Assembly: GCA_009781625.1 (NCBI GenBank)
Contig: WQVI01000006.1
Span: 1-39,860, forward strand
Source: Defluviitaleaceae bacterium
GTDB lineage: Bacteria > Bacillota > Clostridia > Lachnospirales > WRAX01
Direction: 5' to 3'
DNA length: 39,860 nt
A program made the position numbers and the translations under genes. This document shows positions 1 to 8,361 of the stretch, piece by piece. Under the pieces are notes generated by a model. That model was given only the letters and a program-made list of their open reading frames with translations. It had not been told where the DNA came from and did not search any database. Each line of letters starts with the position of its first letter. Position 1 is the stretch's first letter.

Positions 1-165
1 AACTGTCATTGCGAGGCCAATGGTGGTTAAGAGGCCAGTGCGGTACATGGCCGAAGCAATCCAGCTTACGTCAACATCAACATTTATACACATCGGCCAA
101 CTGGATTGCTCGGACTTGGGCTGCGTCATAATTCATCTGTCGTAGTCCTCGCAATGACAGTTGAA
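1..165. repeat. Inverted pair of ATTGCGAGG / GCAATCC repeats
   Basis: A forward unit (4-65) begins TGTCATTGCGAGGCCAA and ends GAAGCAATCCAGC. A reverse unit (101-160) begins CTGGATTGCT and ends CCTCGCAATGACA. About 35 bases lie between them. The same ends recur near 2553-2882 and 39436-39599. The inside of the unit is more variable than the ends. No ORF here has a convincing ribosome site. Such intergenic repeats occur in many bacterial genomes; their function is not known to me. Confidence 0.8.
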
Positions 166-225
166 CTGTTGTAGACACCCTTATAGCAATCCAGCAATAT
201 ATATATCCATACAATTATCACGTAG

Positions 226-263
226 AGAAGGATGCTCATTGAACGCCTTATGAACATCCTTCT
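226..263. repeat. Short intergenic stem-loop
   Basis: AGAAGGATG at 226-234 is matched by its reverse complement CATCCTTCT at 255-263, with a 20-base loop. It lies downstream of the 72-codon ORF on the minus strand. It lacks a T-run, so it is not an obvious terminator. It may be an mRNA 3' structure or a degenerate repeat. Confidence 0.35.
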
Positions 264-331
264 AAAGCCGATGATGCCGGCGTTTAGAGAAGGGTGTTCA
301 AGATGTTCAAGGTTATATAGAGCAGGTCTAT

Positions 332-550
332 TTATTGTCGAATCCAAGTAACTGTATTTGACCATTCGCTAAAGGCCGTGCCGGAATTGAGATTTCGTAT
401 TGTACGAACCGAAACTTCCGCATTATCGGCGGTAGTAGGCCTCGTATTAACAAAGAGTATATCCGCCAAATCTTTAGACATTGTTGCGCCTAATTCTGTT
501 GGCCCGTCAACAATCGCGGTAAATGCTTCGTTGCCGATGGTCATGCGCAC
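332..550 (-). CDS. Small hypothetical protein downstream of rqcH
   Basis: A 72-codon ORF that I do not recognise. It begins at GTG (550) or ATG (544), 24 bases after the rqcH stop. AAGGAG lies 12 bases before the GTG, which is a rather long spacing. The C-terminal part ends with SEWSNTVTW, reminiscent of the last strands of a fibronectin type III fold, but 72 residues are too few for a full domain, so this is only an impression. The ORF is in the same frame as rqcH and no other stop separates them. No signal peptide or membrane segment is visible. Placement and the ribosome site favour a real gene cotranscribed with rqcH; it could also be the 3' remnant of a longer gene. Confidence 0.4.
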   Translation of the reverse strand: MRMTIGNEAFTAIVDGPTELGATMSKDLADILFVNTRPTTADNAEVSVRTIRNLNSGTAFSEWSNTVTWIRQ

Positions 551-574
551 TTCAATAGCAATCTCCTTGTTTTG

Positions 575-2329
575 CTAAGGTTGAAGCATGGCATTAACTT
601 TCGCCTCATCAGGCGTAATATACGCCGTTTTATGCCCCTCGTAGATAACAAAGCCCGGCTTGGCACCGCTGGGCTTTTTTACTTGCTTGCGGGGGCAATA
701 GTCCACAGGCACCAGGCTGCCGCCGCGGGCTCGACTGTAATAGGCCGCCAGATGGGCCGCCTCTTCCAAGGCCGTGTCGCTTACGCGGCCGTTTTGCGCC
801 CGCAAAATGACGTGGCTGCCCGGGATGTTTTTTGTGTGCAGCCAAATATCGTCCTGTGCCGCGGTGCGTAGGGTTAGTTCATCATTTTGGGCATTGTTTT
901 TGCCAACGAAAATGTCAAAGCCATCTGAGGACACAAAATGCAGGGGCTTGCCCTTTTTTTCGGCCTCTTTTTTGCCCTTCTTCTTTGGGGCCTGCCGCTT
1001 CATAAAGCCTTGCTGGGCCAGTTCTTCCCTTATTTGCGCCAAATCCGCCTCGTCGTGGGAATTTCCTATGGCCTCGCGCACGCTTTCCAGATAATGCAAC
1101 TCTTCCATATTTTGGGCCATCTGCTGTTGCAACGCCACCAGCGTCCGCTTTTGCTTGTTGTATTTTGCAAAATAGGCCTGGGCGTTTTCAGCGGCGGTTT
1201 TAGTGGGGTCAAGGGGTATGGCCACTTCCGGCATGTCCTCTTCGTAAAAATTCGCGGCATGGTACACCTTGTCGCCGGGGGCAATGGCGTAAATGCCCGC
1301 CGTTATAAGCTCGCCGTAAAGTTTCAGCGTCTCGCGCTCTGCAGTGTCATCCAGGGTCTTTTCGTGCATCTGCGCCTTCTTCACGCAACGCTCTATCAAA
1401 TTTTGCACATGCCGCCGCATATCCTGCGACCTTTGGCGGATGCGCTCGCCGCTGTCCTTGGCGGCATAATAATACTCCGCCATTTGCGAGGGCGACGCAA
1501 AATCCTTGGCAAAATCGTCTTCATAGGCACTTCGGCCAATGACGGCAAACTCCGCTGGCACGGCGTTGTGGTTGTAAATGACAAATGGCTGAAATTTGCC
1601 GTAACACACATCATCCATCACATCCGCAAAGGCCGCAAAAAGCGCATCCCGCTTATCAGGCGGCATGGGCACATCAGGGCTGATTTGCGCCAACTGGCAA
1701 ATGATGCCAGCGGAAAAAGGGCTAATGCCCGTGTAGTTGTGAAAAATCACTTTTGCCGCCGCAAGGCTCTCGTTTTCTGAGCAAATGCCTAAGAATTCAG
1801 ACTTTTCAAGCAACAACGGGTTACGCTTGTTTTGCCCGGGTGGTGCGGCGTATTTGCGGCCGGGCAATATCTGCCGCACACTGCTTTGGCCGTAGGACAC
1901 ATGCTTGATGCTGTCCAGCACCATCACGCCATCCGTCAAGATAACATTGCTATGCTTGCCCATCACTTCCATAATCAGCGTCTTTTGCGCCACCTCGCCC
2001 ATCTCGTCCAGGTTTTCAATGCCTATATGCACAATACGCTCAAAATCCAGCTGCCGGATGCTAACCACCCTGCCCCCTTGCAGATGCTTGCGCAGCAACA
2101 TACAAAACATCGGCGCCGACAGCGGGTTTTCCTTTTGCGCCGCCGTAAAATGCAGGCGCGGAAAGCTGGCATTAGCGCAAAGCAGCACCCTATGGTTGCC
2201 GCCGCGGCTGCGCACCGCCAAAACAATCTCATCGCCCTCGGGCTGTTGCACTTTATCAATTCTGCCGCCCACAAGGCTTTCTGCAAGCTCGTGTACAATG
2301 GCGGCTATCATTATTCCGTCAAATGCCAT
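575..2329 (-). CDS. rqcH: Rqc2 homolog RqcH (NFACT family)
   Basis: RqcH binds stalled 60S-type (50S) ribosomal subunits carrying peptidyl-tRNA and directs alanine tailing of the nascent chain; older annotations call it fibronectin-binding protein FbpA. The 584-residue product has the expected layout: NFACT-N domain from MAFDGIMIAAIVHELAESL to about residue 200, helical coiled-coil middle (about 290-440), a basic stretch around residue 455, then the NFACT-R domain from about 471 with DDIWLHTKNIPGSHVI and a YCPRKQVKKPSGAKPG segment. The start at 2329 is chosen because AAGGAG stands 6 bases upstream. The frame stays open to 2413, but that part lies in a palindromic element and is not homologous to the family. 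A small ORF follows 24 bases after the stop. Confidence 0.93.
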   Translation of the reverse strand: MAFDGIMIAAIVHELAESLVGGRIDKVQQPEGDEIVLAVRSRGGNHRVLLCANASFPRLHFTAAQKENPLSAPMFCMLLRKHLQGGRVVSIRQLDFERIVHIGIENLDEMGEVAQKTLIMEVMGKHSNVILTDGVMVLDSIKHVSYGQSSVRQILPGRKYAAPPGQNKRNPLLLEKSEFLGICSENESLAAAKVIFHNYTGISPFSAGIICQLAQISPDVPMPPDKRDALFAAFADVMDDVCYGKFQPFVIYNHNAVPAEFAVIGRSAYEDDFAKDFASPSQMAEYYYAAKDSGERIRQRSQDMRRHVQNLIERCVKKAQMHEKTLDDTAERETLKLYGELITAGIYAIAPGDKVYHAANFYEEDMPEVAIPLDPTKTAAENAQAYFAKYNKQKRTLVALQQQMAQNMEELHYLESVREAIGNSHDEADLAQIREELAQQGFMKRQAPKKKGKKEAEKKGKPLHFVSSDGFDIFVGKNNAQNDELTLRTAAQDDIWLHTKNIPGSHVILRAQNGRVSDTALEEAAHLAAYYSRARGGSLVPVDYCPRKQVKKPSGAKPGFVIYEGHKTAYITPDEAKVNAMLQP

Positions 2330-2355
2330 GGTTTCTCCTTTGCTGCTTATTATTA

Positions 2356-2517
2356 GACCTGTTCTGAAACCTTGTTGAACCAATTTCTTGGCACGTGTTT
2401 TGGAGAAAACCACTCCAAAACTAATAGATAGGCGGCAGATGCTTTGCCCCGGTTTTGGGCAAAGTGTCGAGAGCCGTGCGCCAAAAGAAATTGTGTGAAT
2501 CAGTTTCAGAACAGGTC
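2356..2517. mobile_element. MITE-like palindromic element, type B
   Basis: The terminal inverted repeats are GACCTGTTCTGAAAC (left) and GTTTCAGAACAGGTC (right), flanked by TA on both sides (2354-2355, 2518-2519). Inside there is further imperfect inverted symmetry (CCAATTTCTTGGCACGTG against its partner near 2475-2493) and two strong internal hairpins: GTTTTGGAG/CTCCAAAAC and CTTTGCCC/GGGCAAAG. It has no coding capacity. It sits just upstream of the rqcH ribosome site. The design resembles a non-autonomous transposable element moved by a transposase elsewhere; the source IS family is not identified. Confidence 0.65.
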
Positions 2518-2552
2518 TATTGCCGCCAACACCGTTACTAGCATAAATCGCT

Positions 2553-2882
2553 GCTGGATTGCTTCGGCCTTGTGCTGCACTGGTCTTTGACTTGCCATTG
2601 GCCTCGCAACGACAGTTGGACGGTTACATTATTATTGAAAGCCCACGATAGTTGAATTGTCGTTGCGAGGCCAAATATCATTGAATTATGATGTAGTACA
2701 AGGCCGTTACAGGCCTATTGTGGGCGATATCTAGCATAAATTTTGAAGTTGACGCGCTGGATTGCTTCGGCCTTGTGCTACACTGGCCTTTGAGTTGCCA
2801 TTGGCCTCGCAACGACAGTTGGACGGTTACATTATTATTGGAAGTTCACGATAGTTGAATTGTCGTTGCGAGGCCAAATATC
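2553..2882. repeat. Tandem 127-bp duplication of the ATTGCGAGG-type repeats
   Basis: Bases 2553-2679 and 2756-2882 are nearly identical, differing at only a handful of positions. Each copy holds a reverse unit (GCTGGATTGCTTCGGCC to CTCGCAACGACAG) followed by the start of a forward unit (TTGTCGTTGCGAGGCCAAATATC). The 76 bases between them contain a degenerate forward unit. Together with elements B and A, this fills the whole 725-base gap between rqcH and the next gene; I see no gene in it. Confidence 0.8.
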
Positions 2883-2889
2883 TTGCCTA

Positions 2890-3055
2890 GGCCTGTTTCC
2901 ACTAACGAAAACGCACATTTGCGGTCGATATTTCGCCACTCTGGTGGCGACGGCACCTTCGTCCTAGCGTGCCTTTGGGCACGTGTCGTCCTCAGCTCCT
3001 TGATTGGCGAAAATCGCCTCACAAATCTGCATTTTCTTATAGTGGGAACAGGCCC
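2890..3055. mobile_element. MITE-like palindromic element, type A, copy 1
   Basis: The ends are TAGGCCTGTTTCCACTA and TAGTGGGAACAGGCCCTA in inverted orientation, with TA on each side (2888-2889, 3056-3057). The outer 45 or so bases on each side are imperfect inverted complements. The middle carries hairpins TCGCCAC/GTGGCGA, CGTGCC/GGCACG and GGCGA/TCGCC. It is closely similar in sequence to 16539-16707, so it is a true dispersed repeat. No ORF lies inside. The right-hand TA forms part of the stop codon of the minus-strand gene at 3055-4854. Confidence 0.75.
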
Positions 3056-4854
3056 TAATTAATAGGAGTGATTATTGTACGCATTGGCATATAGTTCTCA
3101 TAATGGCTTGGATAGGGCTGCAAGCCTTGCTGTCTTGCCCAATTAGCAATGGCACTTATATCTTGTTGTGCGATATTTCTATAATGATTACGTTGTGCCT
3201 GAGAGAGGCCTGTATCAAATGCATTTAGAAAGGATGTGCCTATATGAGACAGGTCGTCGGGGTCTCTTTGCCCTGTTGCGTTGGTGAAGGATTGTCGTAA
3301 GCCGGAGTTGCGCAGCACGGCCTCATGCCCGGCACGCGCAAGCTGCATTGTCTCGAAGGATGCAATATGGCCAAGATGCTGATTCCAAAGCCCGCGATAC
3401 TTGCTGTCATCATGCCAAAAGACCGCTTCCCAAAAAGTTACAGGCCCGGCCAAATCCATTAAGATCCAGTCCATCGCACTGCTGCGATAAAGAGCCCCTC
3501 GCGCCCAGCCCCCATAATCGTAGATTCTATGTGCATTTTCTTCAATCCGCTCGGTTGTATATAATATAACCCACTCTCCGGCCGGCGACCATCCCCAATG
3601 ATATGCTGTCCAAATCTCGGATTCAAAAGTTATTTCAGCAACCGGTGCAGCAAACCCAACCATTACATCATCAAACATATGGGCAAGATGCTCGTTTAAT
3701 CCCAATGAATGTGCAAGTTCGTGGGCTGCTGTTGCTGCATGTGACCTAGCACTGCTTCCCATTTCTGCACGTATCCCTACCGCTGTTGCCGAACCTAGAT
3801 AAACACCCCATGCTTCTTCGTTATCCCATGTCACCCAAAAGTGGTTTTCTACATTATTGGTGTGCCTATTGAAAAATGTAACTGAGAATGGGAATATATG
3901 ACGAATTTCATCATTGGAAAAGCCCAATTGCAGTGCTGATCTTGCTCCTTGATCAAGATGTGGATTTATCGGCGGCAATGATAACACTGGGTTTCCATAC
4001 CCTGCCCAGAATTGCGAAGTTCTGCCGGTTGCATTAGGACGCGCTTGGGTATTGATAAAATGTTCATATGTACTGAGAAAATTCCCATTACTTACAGCAG
4101 GACGCACAAAATGATTTCTGTAATGGGTGTAGTAATACCATATAGGCACATGCCTTACGTTAAATTGAAATCCTTCGCTTGGATGGGGGCCATCATGAAA
4201 TGCCCATACCAAGATGGCATTTTCAACCGGTCTAAATCCAGAATTTCTCATATTATCATTTATCCATTGCAGTTGTCCAAAAGGGTTAGAATAGTCATCA
4301 TTCCATATACCGTAACCAGACCATCCCCAATCACTAGGGGGTTCTTCTATCCACAAATTATCATAGTCGCGCGTAAACACCACCCCATCATCCCGCACGT
4401 ATACGGTATCCGTGTTGGGGTCAAATGTAATAAGCACCGTTTGCGTGGTGCCGTCCCAATCAATTTCTTTGCCTACAGCCTCTAGCACGGCGCGTATGGG
4501 CAGCATATTTCTATCATTAATGATTTGCGCGGGCACGTCCAGCGTGCGGGGTGCGCCGTTTACAAAAAATGCGTCGCTATCTATGGTGATAACGATGCGA
4601 TGGTCATTATTAGTAAGGGTGGTTTGCCTGGTAGCACCATCCCAGCTGGAAGAAAAGCCCAGCGCACGGAAAACATCTGTAACGGGCACAAGGGTGCGGT
4701 TATCGACAATAACGGGTCCTTGGCTTTCAAAGACCACAGGCGTGCCGTTTATGGTGACGCTTATTTCATTGGCGAATAAAGTAGTTGGCGCAAAAATGCC
4801 CATAGCCAGCACAAGTGCCAGCATCACCGATAGTAGCCTTCTTGTCATCCTCAT
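3055..4854 (-). CDS. Secreted protein: copper amine oxidase-like N-terminal domain plus metzincin-like domain
   Basis: A 599-residue exported protein. Residues 1-28 are a signal peptide (MRMTRR, hydrophobic core, cleavage near LFANE). Residues about 30-143 hold the copper amine oxidase N-terminal-like domain common in clostridial cell-surface proteins (DNRTLVPVTDVFRALG and NDRNMLPIRAVLEAVG repeats). The rest is unfamiliar, but residues 378-389 read HELAHSLGLNEH: an HExxH zinc site followed by glycine and a nearby histidine, with DDVM close behind as a possible Met-turn. A zinc metalloprotease is therefore likely; the substrate is unknown. The start is set at 4854 because AGGAG stands about 8 bases upstream, rather than at 4878, which would overlap recX. 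It lies 13 bases after recX, apparently last in the operon. Confidence 0.75.
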   Translation of the reverse strand: MRMTRRLLSVMLALVLAMGIFAPTTLFANEISVTINGTPVVFESQGPVIVDNRTLVPVTDVFRALGFSSSWDGATRQTTLTNNDHRIVITIDSDAFFVNGAPRTLDVPAQIINDRNMLPIRAVLEAVGKEIDWDGTTQTVLITFDPNTDTVYVRDDGVVFTRDYDNLWIEEPPSDWGWSGYGIWNDDYSNPFGQLQWINDNMRNSGFRPVENAILVWAFHDGPHPSEGFQFNVRHVPIWYYYTHYRNHFVRPAVSNGNFLSTYEHFINTQARPNATGRTSQFWAGYGNPVLSLPPINPHLDQGARSALQLGFSNDEIRHIFPFSVTFFNRHTNNVENHFWVTWDNEEAWGVYLGSATAVGIRAEMGSSARSHAATAAHELAHSLGLNEHLAHMFDDVMVGFAAPVAEITFESEIWTAYHWGWSPAGEWVILYTTERIEENAHRIYDYGGWARGALYRSSAMDWILMDLAGPVTFWEAVFWHDDSKYRGLWNQHLGHIASFETMQLARAGHEAVLRNSGLRQSFTNATGQRDPDDLSHIGTSFLNAFDTGLSQAQRNHYRNIAQQDISAIANWARQQGLQPYPSHYENYMPMRTIITPIN

Positions 4855-4867
4855 GGCAATTCTCCTC

Positions 4868-5347
4868 TCATTCCTCATAATTTTTTAATGCCTCTTTCAC
4901 AACATCATACGAAAAGCCGCGCCGCACCAAATAGCCCATGAGCTTTTGCATCTCTTTGGGGTCTTTTTTGATGGCGGCGAAGTCTTTGCGGGCGAGGCGT
5001 TTAGCTAGGGCCCTTGTGGCCGCGTCGGCCTCGCTTCCGGCGGTGTCGTCCTCTTCGGCCTGGTGGTATGCGGCCATTATGTCATCCTTGCCCACGCCTT
5101 TCTTTAGCAAATCCATTACGATGCGGCGTTTGCCGAAGTTGTTTAGGCGGGACTTGTGGGATATGTAGCTTTGGGCAAAGGCGATGTCGTTGATATAGCC
5201 TTTTTCTTCCAGGAGATGGATTACGGCGGTTATGGCTTGGGTTGAGAAGTCCTTTTCCGTTAGCTTGTCACGCAATTGCTTGCGGCTTCGGGGTGATGCG
5301 CTAAGGTAGCGCACGGCATAGTCCCGGGCGCGTTCGTAATCAGTCAT
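4868..5347 (-). CDS. recX: Regulatory protein RecX
   Basis: A 159-residue RecX family protein that binds RecA filaments and limits RecA activity. The family shows as helical repeats with motifs such as YLSASPRSRKQLRDKL near the N terminus and LEEKGYINDIAFAQSYISHK. The length is at the shorter end for Firmicutes RecX, some of which exceed 200 residues. The ATG overlaps the recA stop by one base (TAATG), so the two are translationally coupled, as is common for this pair. Confidence 0.92.
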   Translation of the reverse strand: MTDYERARDYAVRYLSASPRSRKQLRDKLTEKDFSTQAITAVIHLLEEKGYINDIAFAQSYISHKSRLNNFGKRRIVMDLLKKGVGKDDIMAAYHQAEEDDTAGSEADAATRALAKRLARKDFAAIKKDPKEMQKLMGYLVRRGFSYDVVKEALKNYEE

Positions 5348-6510
5348 TATTCTTCATCGCCTTCTTTGCCCAGGCCAAGCTCTTGGATGATGCTGTCAAT
5401 TTCGGCTTCGTCAAGGTCTACTTTGCCCACGATGTCATCATCTTTGGTCTTCTTCGCGGACTTTTTGGCGGGTTTTTTCTTGTCTTCTTCCGCAGCAGGG
5501 GCCGGGGCGGCGTCTTTGGCTTTAAGGCCAAAATGGCTGCGCACGGCGGTTTCTATCTCGATAAGCAGCTCTGGCCGTGATGAAAGGGTTTCTTTGGCCT
5601 TTTCGCGGCCTTGGCCCAGACGCTCTTCGCCATAAGAAAACCAAGAGCCGGATTTTGCAACGATGTCAATTTCCGTGGCCAAATCCAGCACATCGCCCAC
5701 TTTGGAGATGCCTTGGCCGAAGATGATGTCAAATTCGCAGGTTTTAAATGGCGGCGCGACCTTGTTTTTCACTACTTTTACCTTGGTGCGGTTGCCCAGC
5801 ATCTTGTCGCCCTGTTTTATGGCCTCGCCCTTGCGGATGTCAAGGCGCACAGAGCTGTAAAACTTCAGGGCGCGGCCGCCTGTGGTGGTTTCGGGATTGC
5901 CAAACATCACGCCGATTTTCTCGCGCAGTTGGTTTGTAAACACGATGATGCAGTTGTTTTTGGAAGATATGGCCGTTAGCTTGCGCAGGGCTTGAGACAT
6001 TAGGCGGGCGTGCAGGCCCATGTGGCTGTCCCCCATGTCGCCTTCAATTTCGGCGCGGGGCACCAGGGCGGCAACAGAGTCTACAACGATAACATCAATT
6101 GCGCCGCTGCGCACCATTTGTTCGGCAATTTCCAGGGCTTGCTCGCCATCATCCGGTTGGGCCACGTAAAGGTCGTCGATGTTAACCCCCAGGTTGCGGG
6201 CGTAGACGGGGTCTAGGGCGTGCTCGGCATCAATAAAGGCCACAATGCCCCCCATTTTTTGCGCCTCTGCGATGAGGTGCAGGGTTATTGTGGTTTTACC
6301 GGAAGATTCCGGCCCGTAAATTTCAATGATGCGCCCACGGGGGAAGCCGCCGAGGCCAAGTGCGATATCCAGCGACAAGCTGCCCGATGGGATGGTTTCA
6401 ATGCCCATATTCTTCACGGCCTCACCCATTTTCATGACACTGCCTTTGCCAAAATCTTTTTCTATCTTCGCTAGGGCCGTATCTAGGGCCTTTTGTCTGT
6501 CTTCGTTCAT
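5347..6510 (-). CDS. recA: Recombinase RecA
   Basis: The DNA strand-exchange recombinase, also co-protease for LexA-type repressors. At 387 residues it has the Walker A motif GPESSGKT (66-73), a VVDSVAAL Walker B region, the [17 protein letters not shown] stretch, and [21 protein letters not shown] covering DNA-binding loop 2. Beyond the usual core (about 345 residues) there is a C-terminal tail with a lysine-rich patch ([16 protein letters not shown]) followed by an acidic end. Acidic tails modulate RecA; the basic patch is more unusual. The start has GGAGGG 6 bases upstream. It lies third from the end of a long minus-strand operon; no clear SOS operator is visible immediately upstream. Confidence 0.98.
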   Translation of the reverse strand: MNEDRQKALDTALAKIEKDFGKGSVMKMGEAVKNMGIETIPSGSLSLDIALGLGGFPRGRIIEIYGPESSGKTTITLHLIAEAQKMGGIVAFIDAEHALDPVYARNLGVNIDDLYVAQPDDGEQALEIAEQMVRSGAIDVIVVDSVAALVPRAEIEGDMGDSHMGLHARLMSQALRKLTAISSKNNCIIVFTNQLREKIGVMFGNPETTTGGRALKFYSSVRLDIRKGEAIKQGDKMLGNRTKVKVVKNKVAPPFKTCEFDIIFGQGISKVGDVLDLATEIDIVAKSGSWFSYGEERLGQGREKAKETLSSRPELLIEIETAVRSHFGLKAKDAAPAPAAEEDKKKPAKKSAKKTKDDDIVGKVDLDEAEIDSIIQELGLGKEGDEE

Positions 6511-6512
6511 TT

Positions 6513-7091
6513 TTATCCCTCCATAAATGTATGTGTCATTTCTATATACTTGCTGAAATCGACCGCGTTAATATCTGTCGTGTCAATTTTCACAATTTCT
6601 CCGCCTATGTTAAATTTTTCAAGGGTGTTGCAATCTTTTGTATAGTCCTCAAAGGTATAATCGCTCCATGTTTTGTTGGCCGTGCCCCTTTCAGGCAAAG
6701 CATCGCGGGCGATAAACCTTTTGTAAAGCACCGCCATATCGCCCAAGAAGATGTGTGTAAGGGATTGGTATCCGTAACGGTGGATAAGGGTGCGCAGCGC
6801 ATCCCCTTCTTTCACGCCATTGTGGTTTTCATCCATCACAAAATTAGCCTCAATTATTATGGGTGCGCCAACTTCCATAAATCTTTCTGTGTTAAATTCG
6901 ATAGCATCAAAGGCAATGGCGCTTAAACGCCTGCTGTCGGTTTGGTTTTCTACGGGAAAGCTACGGTTTAGGGCAATTTTTATTAAGTCCTTGCTAAAAT
7001 AAGGGACGCCCAGCGTCTCCGATAGCTTTGCGGCAAATGTGGTTTTTCCTGCGGCTAAATGGCCGGTGATGATAATGATTTTTTTGTTCAT
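6513..7091 (-). CDS. P-loop kinase-like NTPase, AAA_33 type
   Basis: A 192-residue protein with an N-terminal nucleotide-binding loop GHLAAGKTT (about 10-18) and the plan of small-molecule kinases: [18 protein letters not shown] after the loop, IIIEANFV as a second strand, and [11 protein letters not shown] as a possible lid with Arg. These ATP-binding proteins phosphorylate varied small substrates; the substrate cannot be read here. Its start has GAGGG about 8 bases upstream. It lies 16 bases after cinA and its stop is two bases from the recA ATG, an unusual insertion in the conserved cinA-recA pair. Cotranscription is evident from spacing; a functional link to recombination is not. Confidence 0.72.
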   Translation of the reverse strand: MNKKIIIITGHLAAGKTTFAAKLSETLGVPYFSKDLIKIALNRSFPVENQTDSRRLSAIAFDAIEFNTERFMEVGAPIIIEANFVMDENHNGVKEGDALRTLIHRYGYQSLTHIFLGDMAVLYKRFIARDALPERGTANKTWSDYTFEDYTKDCNTLEKFNIGGEIVKIDTTDINAVDFSKYIEMTHTFMEG

Positions 7092-7107
7092 GATTAAGCC
7101 CTCACAC

Positions 7108-8361
7108 TTAGGCCCTATCCAGCGGTGGATGGGTTGCTTTGCGCAGCATATTCATTCCATGGGCCACGGCGCGGTCGCGTATGCGCTGGCGGTCGCCGAA
7201 GAGGCGAAATTCTTTTACCTCGCAAGTGCCGTTGTGATATAGGCCGATGTAGCATAGGCCCACAGGCTTTGCTTCCGTGCCGCCATCAGGGCCGGCGATG
7301 CCCGTAAAGCTAATGGCAACATCCGTATTTGCGGACTTCGCGGCACCTTCCGCCATTTCTTTTGCAACCTGGGCACTTACGGCCCCATATTTTTCTAATG
7401 ACTGGGGACTAACGCCAAAACGCGCCACCTTGGATTCGTTTGAATAGCAAACTACTGCCTCTTGCAGCACGCGGCTTGCACCGGGCACATTTATGATGGC
7501 CGCCGCAAAAGCCCCACCTGTGATGGATTCCGCACAGGCCAGCGTAAGGCCTTGGGCAGCCATACGATTTACGATAATCTCCGCCAGGGTGTCGTCATCC
7601 TCGCCGTAGATATGCTCTCCCAGCCGCTGGTATAGCATGTCGGCCACGGGCATCATCATCTCGCGAGCCTTTGCTTTGTCTGCCGCCTTGGCGGATATGC
7701 GCAAAATAACCTCGCCCGCGCGGCTGGTTGCATAGGGCGCAACTGTTGGGTTTGTCTGGCTTTTAAGGATGTCGGCCACCTTTTCTTCCATGGCAGATTC
7801 TCCAATGCCGACAAGTTTTAAGGTGCGCGAAACCAGCACACCATCGGAAAAGGCCGCCAGATAGGCCTTAATGTGACGATGGTACATCCCCTGCATCTCC
7901 CGCGGCGGGCCGGGAAGCATTATGCAAATTTTGCCGCCATGCTCTATGATGCAGCCGGGTGCTGTGCCGTTTGGATTATCCAAAATCTTTGAGCCCACAG
8001 GAAAAACGGCTTGCTTTATGTTGTTTTCAGTCATCACATGGCCTATGCGGGTGAAAAATGCCTCGATGGTGGCTAGGGATTCCTCGTGTAGCTGCATATC
8101 CAGTCCAAAGCACTCCGCAGCTGCTTCCTTGGTAATATCATCAGCCGTAGGGCCAAGTCCGCCGGTGACGATAACTGCGTCACTGCGCGAAAAGGCTTCG
8201 CGATAGGCGTCTTGCAGGCGACCCATATTGTCGCCGACAGTCGTGTGGCGATATACATTCATACCCAGGGCGGCCAGTTCTTTGGACAGCCAAGGGGCAT
8301 TGGTGTTAACAACGTCGCCCAGTAGTAGCTCTGTGCCCACGGCAATTATTTCCAAATTCAT
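7108..8361 (-). CDS. cinA: CinA: NMN/ADP-ribose pyrophosphatase-amidase family
   Basis: A 417-residue protein of full CinA length. The N-terminal half is the molybdopterin-binding-like fold (MNLEIIAVGTELLLGD, then VIVTGGLGPTADDITKEA), linked in the family to ADP-ribose/nucleotide pyrophosphatase activity. The C-terminal half is the CinA domain, which in characterised members deamidates NMN (ACAESITGGAFAAAI, then SFTGIAGPDGGTEAKPVGLCYIG). It is often next to recA and was first seen as competence-induced in streptococci; its housekeeping role is NAD recycling. The ATG overlaps the pgsA stop by one base. Confidence 0.93.
   Translation of the reverse strand: MNLEIIAVGTELLLGDVVNTNAPWLSKELAALGMNVYRHTTVGDNMGRLQDAYREAFSRSDAVIVTGGLGPTADDITKEAAAECFGLDMQLHEESLATIEAFFTRIGHVMTENNIKQAVFPVGSKILDNPNGTAPGCIIEHGGKICIMLPGPPREMQGMYHRHIKAYLAAFSDGVLVSRTLKLVGIGESAMEEKVADILKSQTNPTVAPYATSRAGEVILRISAKAADKAKAREMMMPVADMLYQRLGEHIYGEDDDTLAEIIVNRMAAQGLTLACAESITGGAFAAAIINVPGASRVLQEAVVCYSNESKVARFGVSPQSLEKYGAVSAQVAKEMAEGAAKSANTDVAISFTGIAGPDGGTEAKPVGLCYIGLYHNGTCEVKEFRLFGDRQRIRDRAVAHGMNMLRKATHPPLDRA

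Noticed and set aside
126-365. 79-codon minus-strand ORF
   Set aside because: It runs through the inverted repeat unit, overlaps the end of the better-supported small ORF and has no ribosome site.
572-1780. Long plus-strand ORFs opposite rqcH
   Set aside because: They are antisense to a clear rqcH frame, lack ribosome sites and have compositions typical of shadow frames.
2553-2882. CRISPR array
   Set aside because: The repeats are only two long tandem copies with inverted subunits, without short regular repeats and spacers; no cas genes are present.
7095-7125. TAGGGCCTAA near the cinA stop as a relic of element A
   Set aside because: Only eight to ten bases match and the segment is inside cinA codons; chance is enough.
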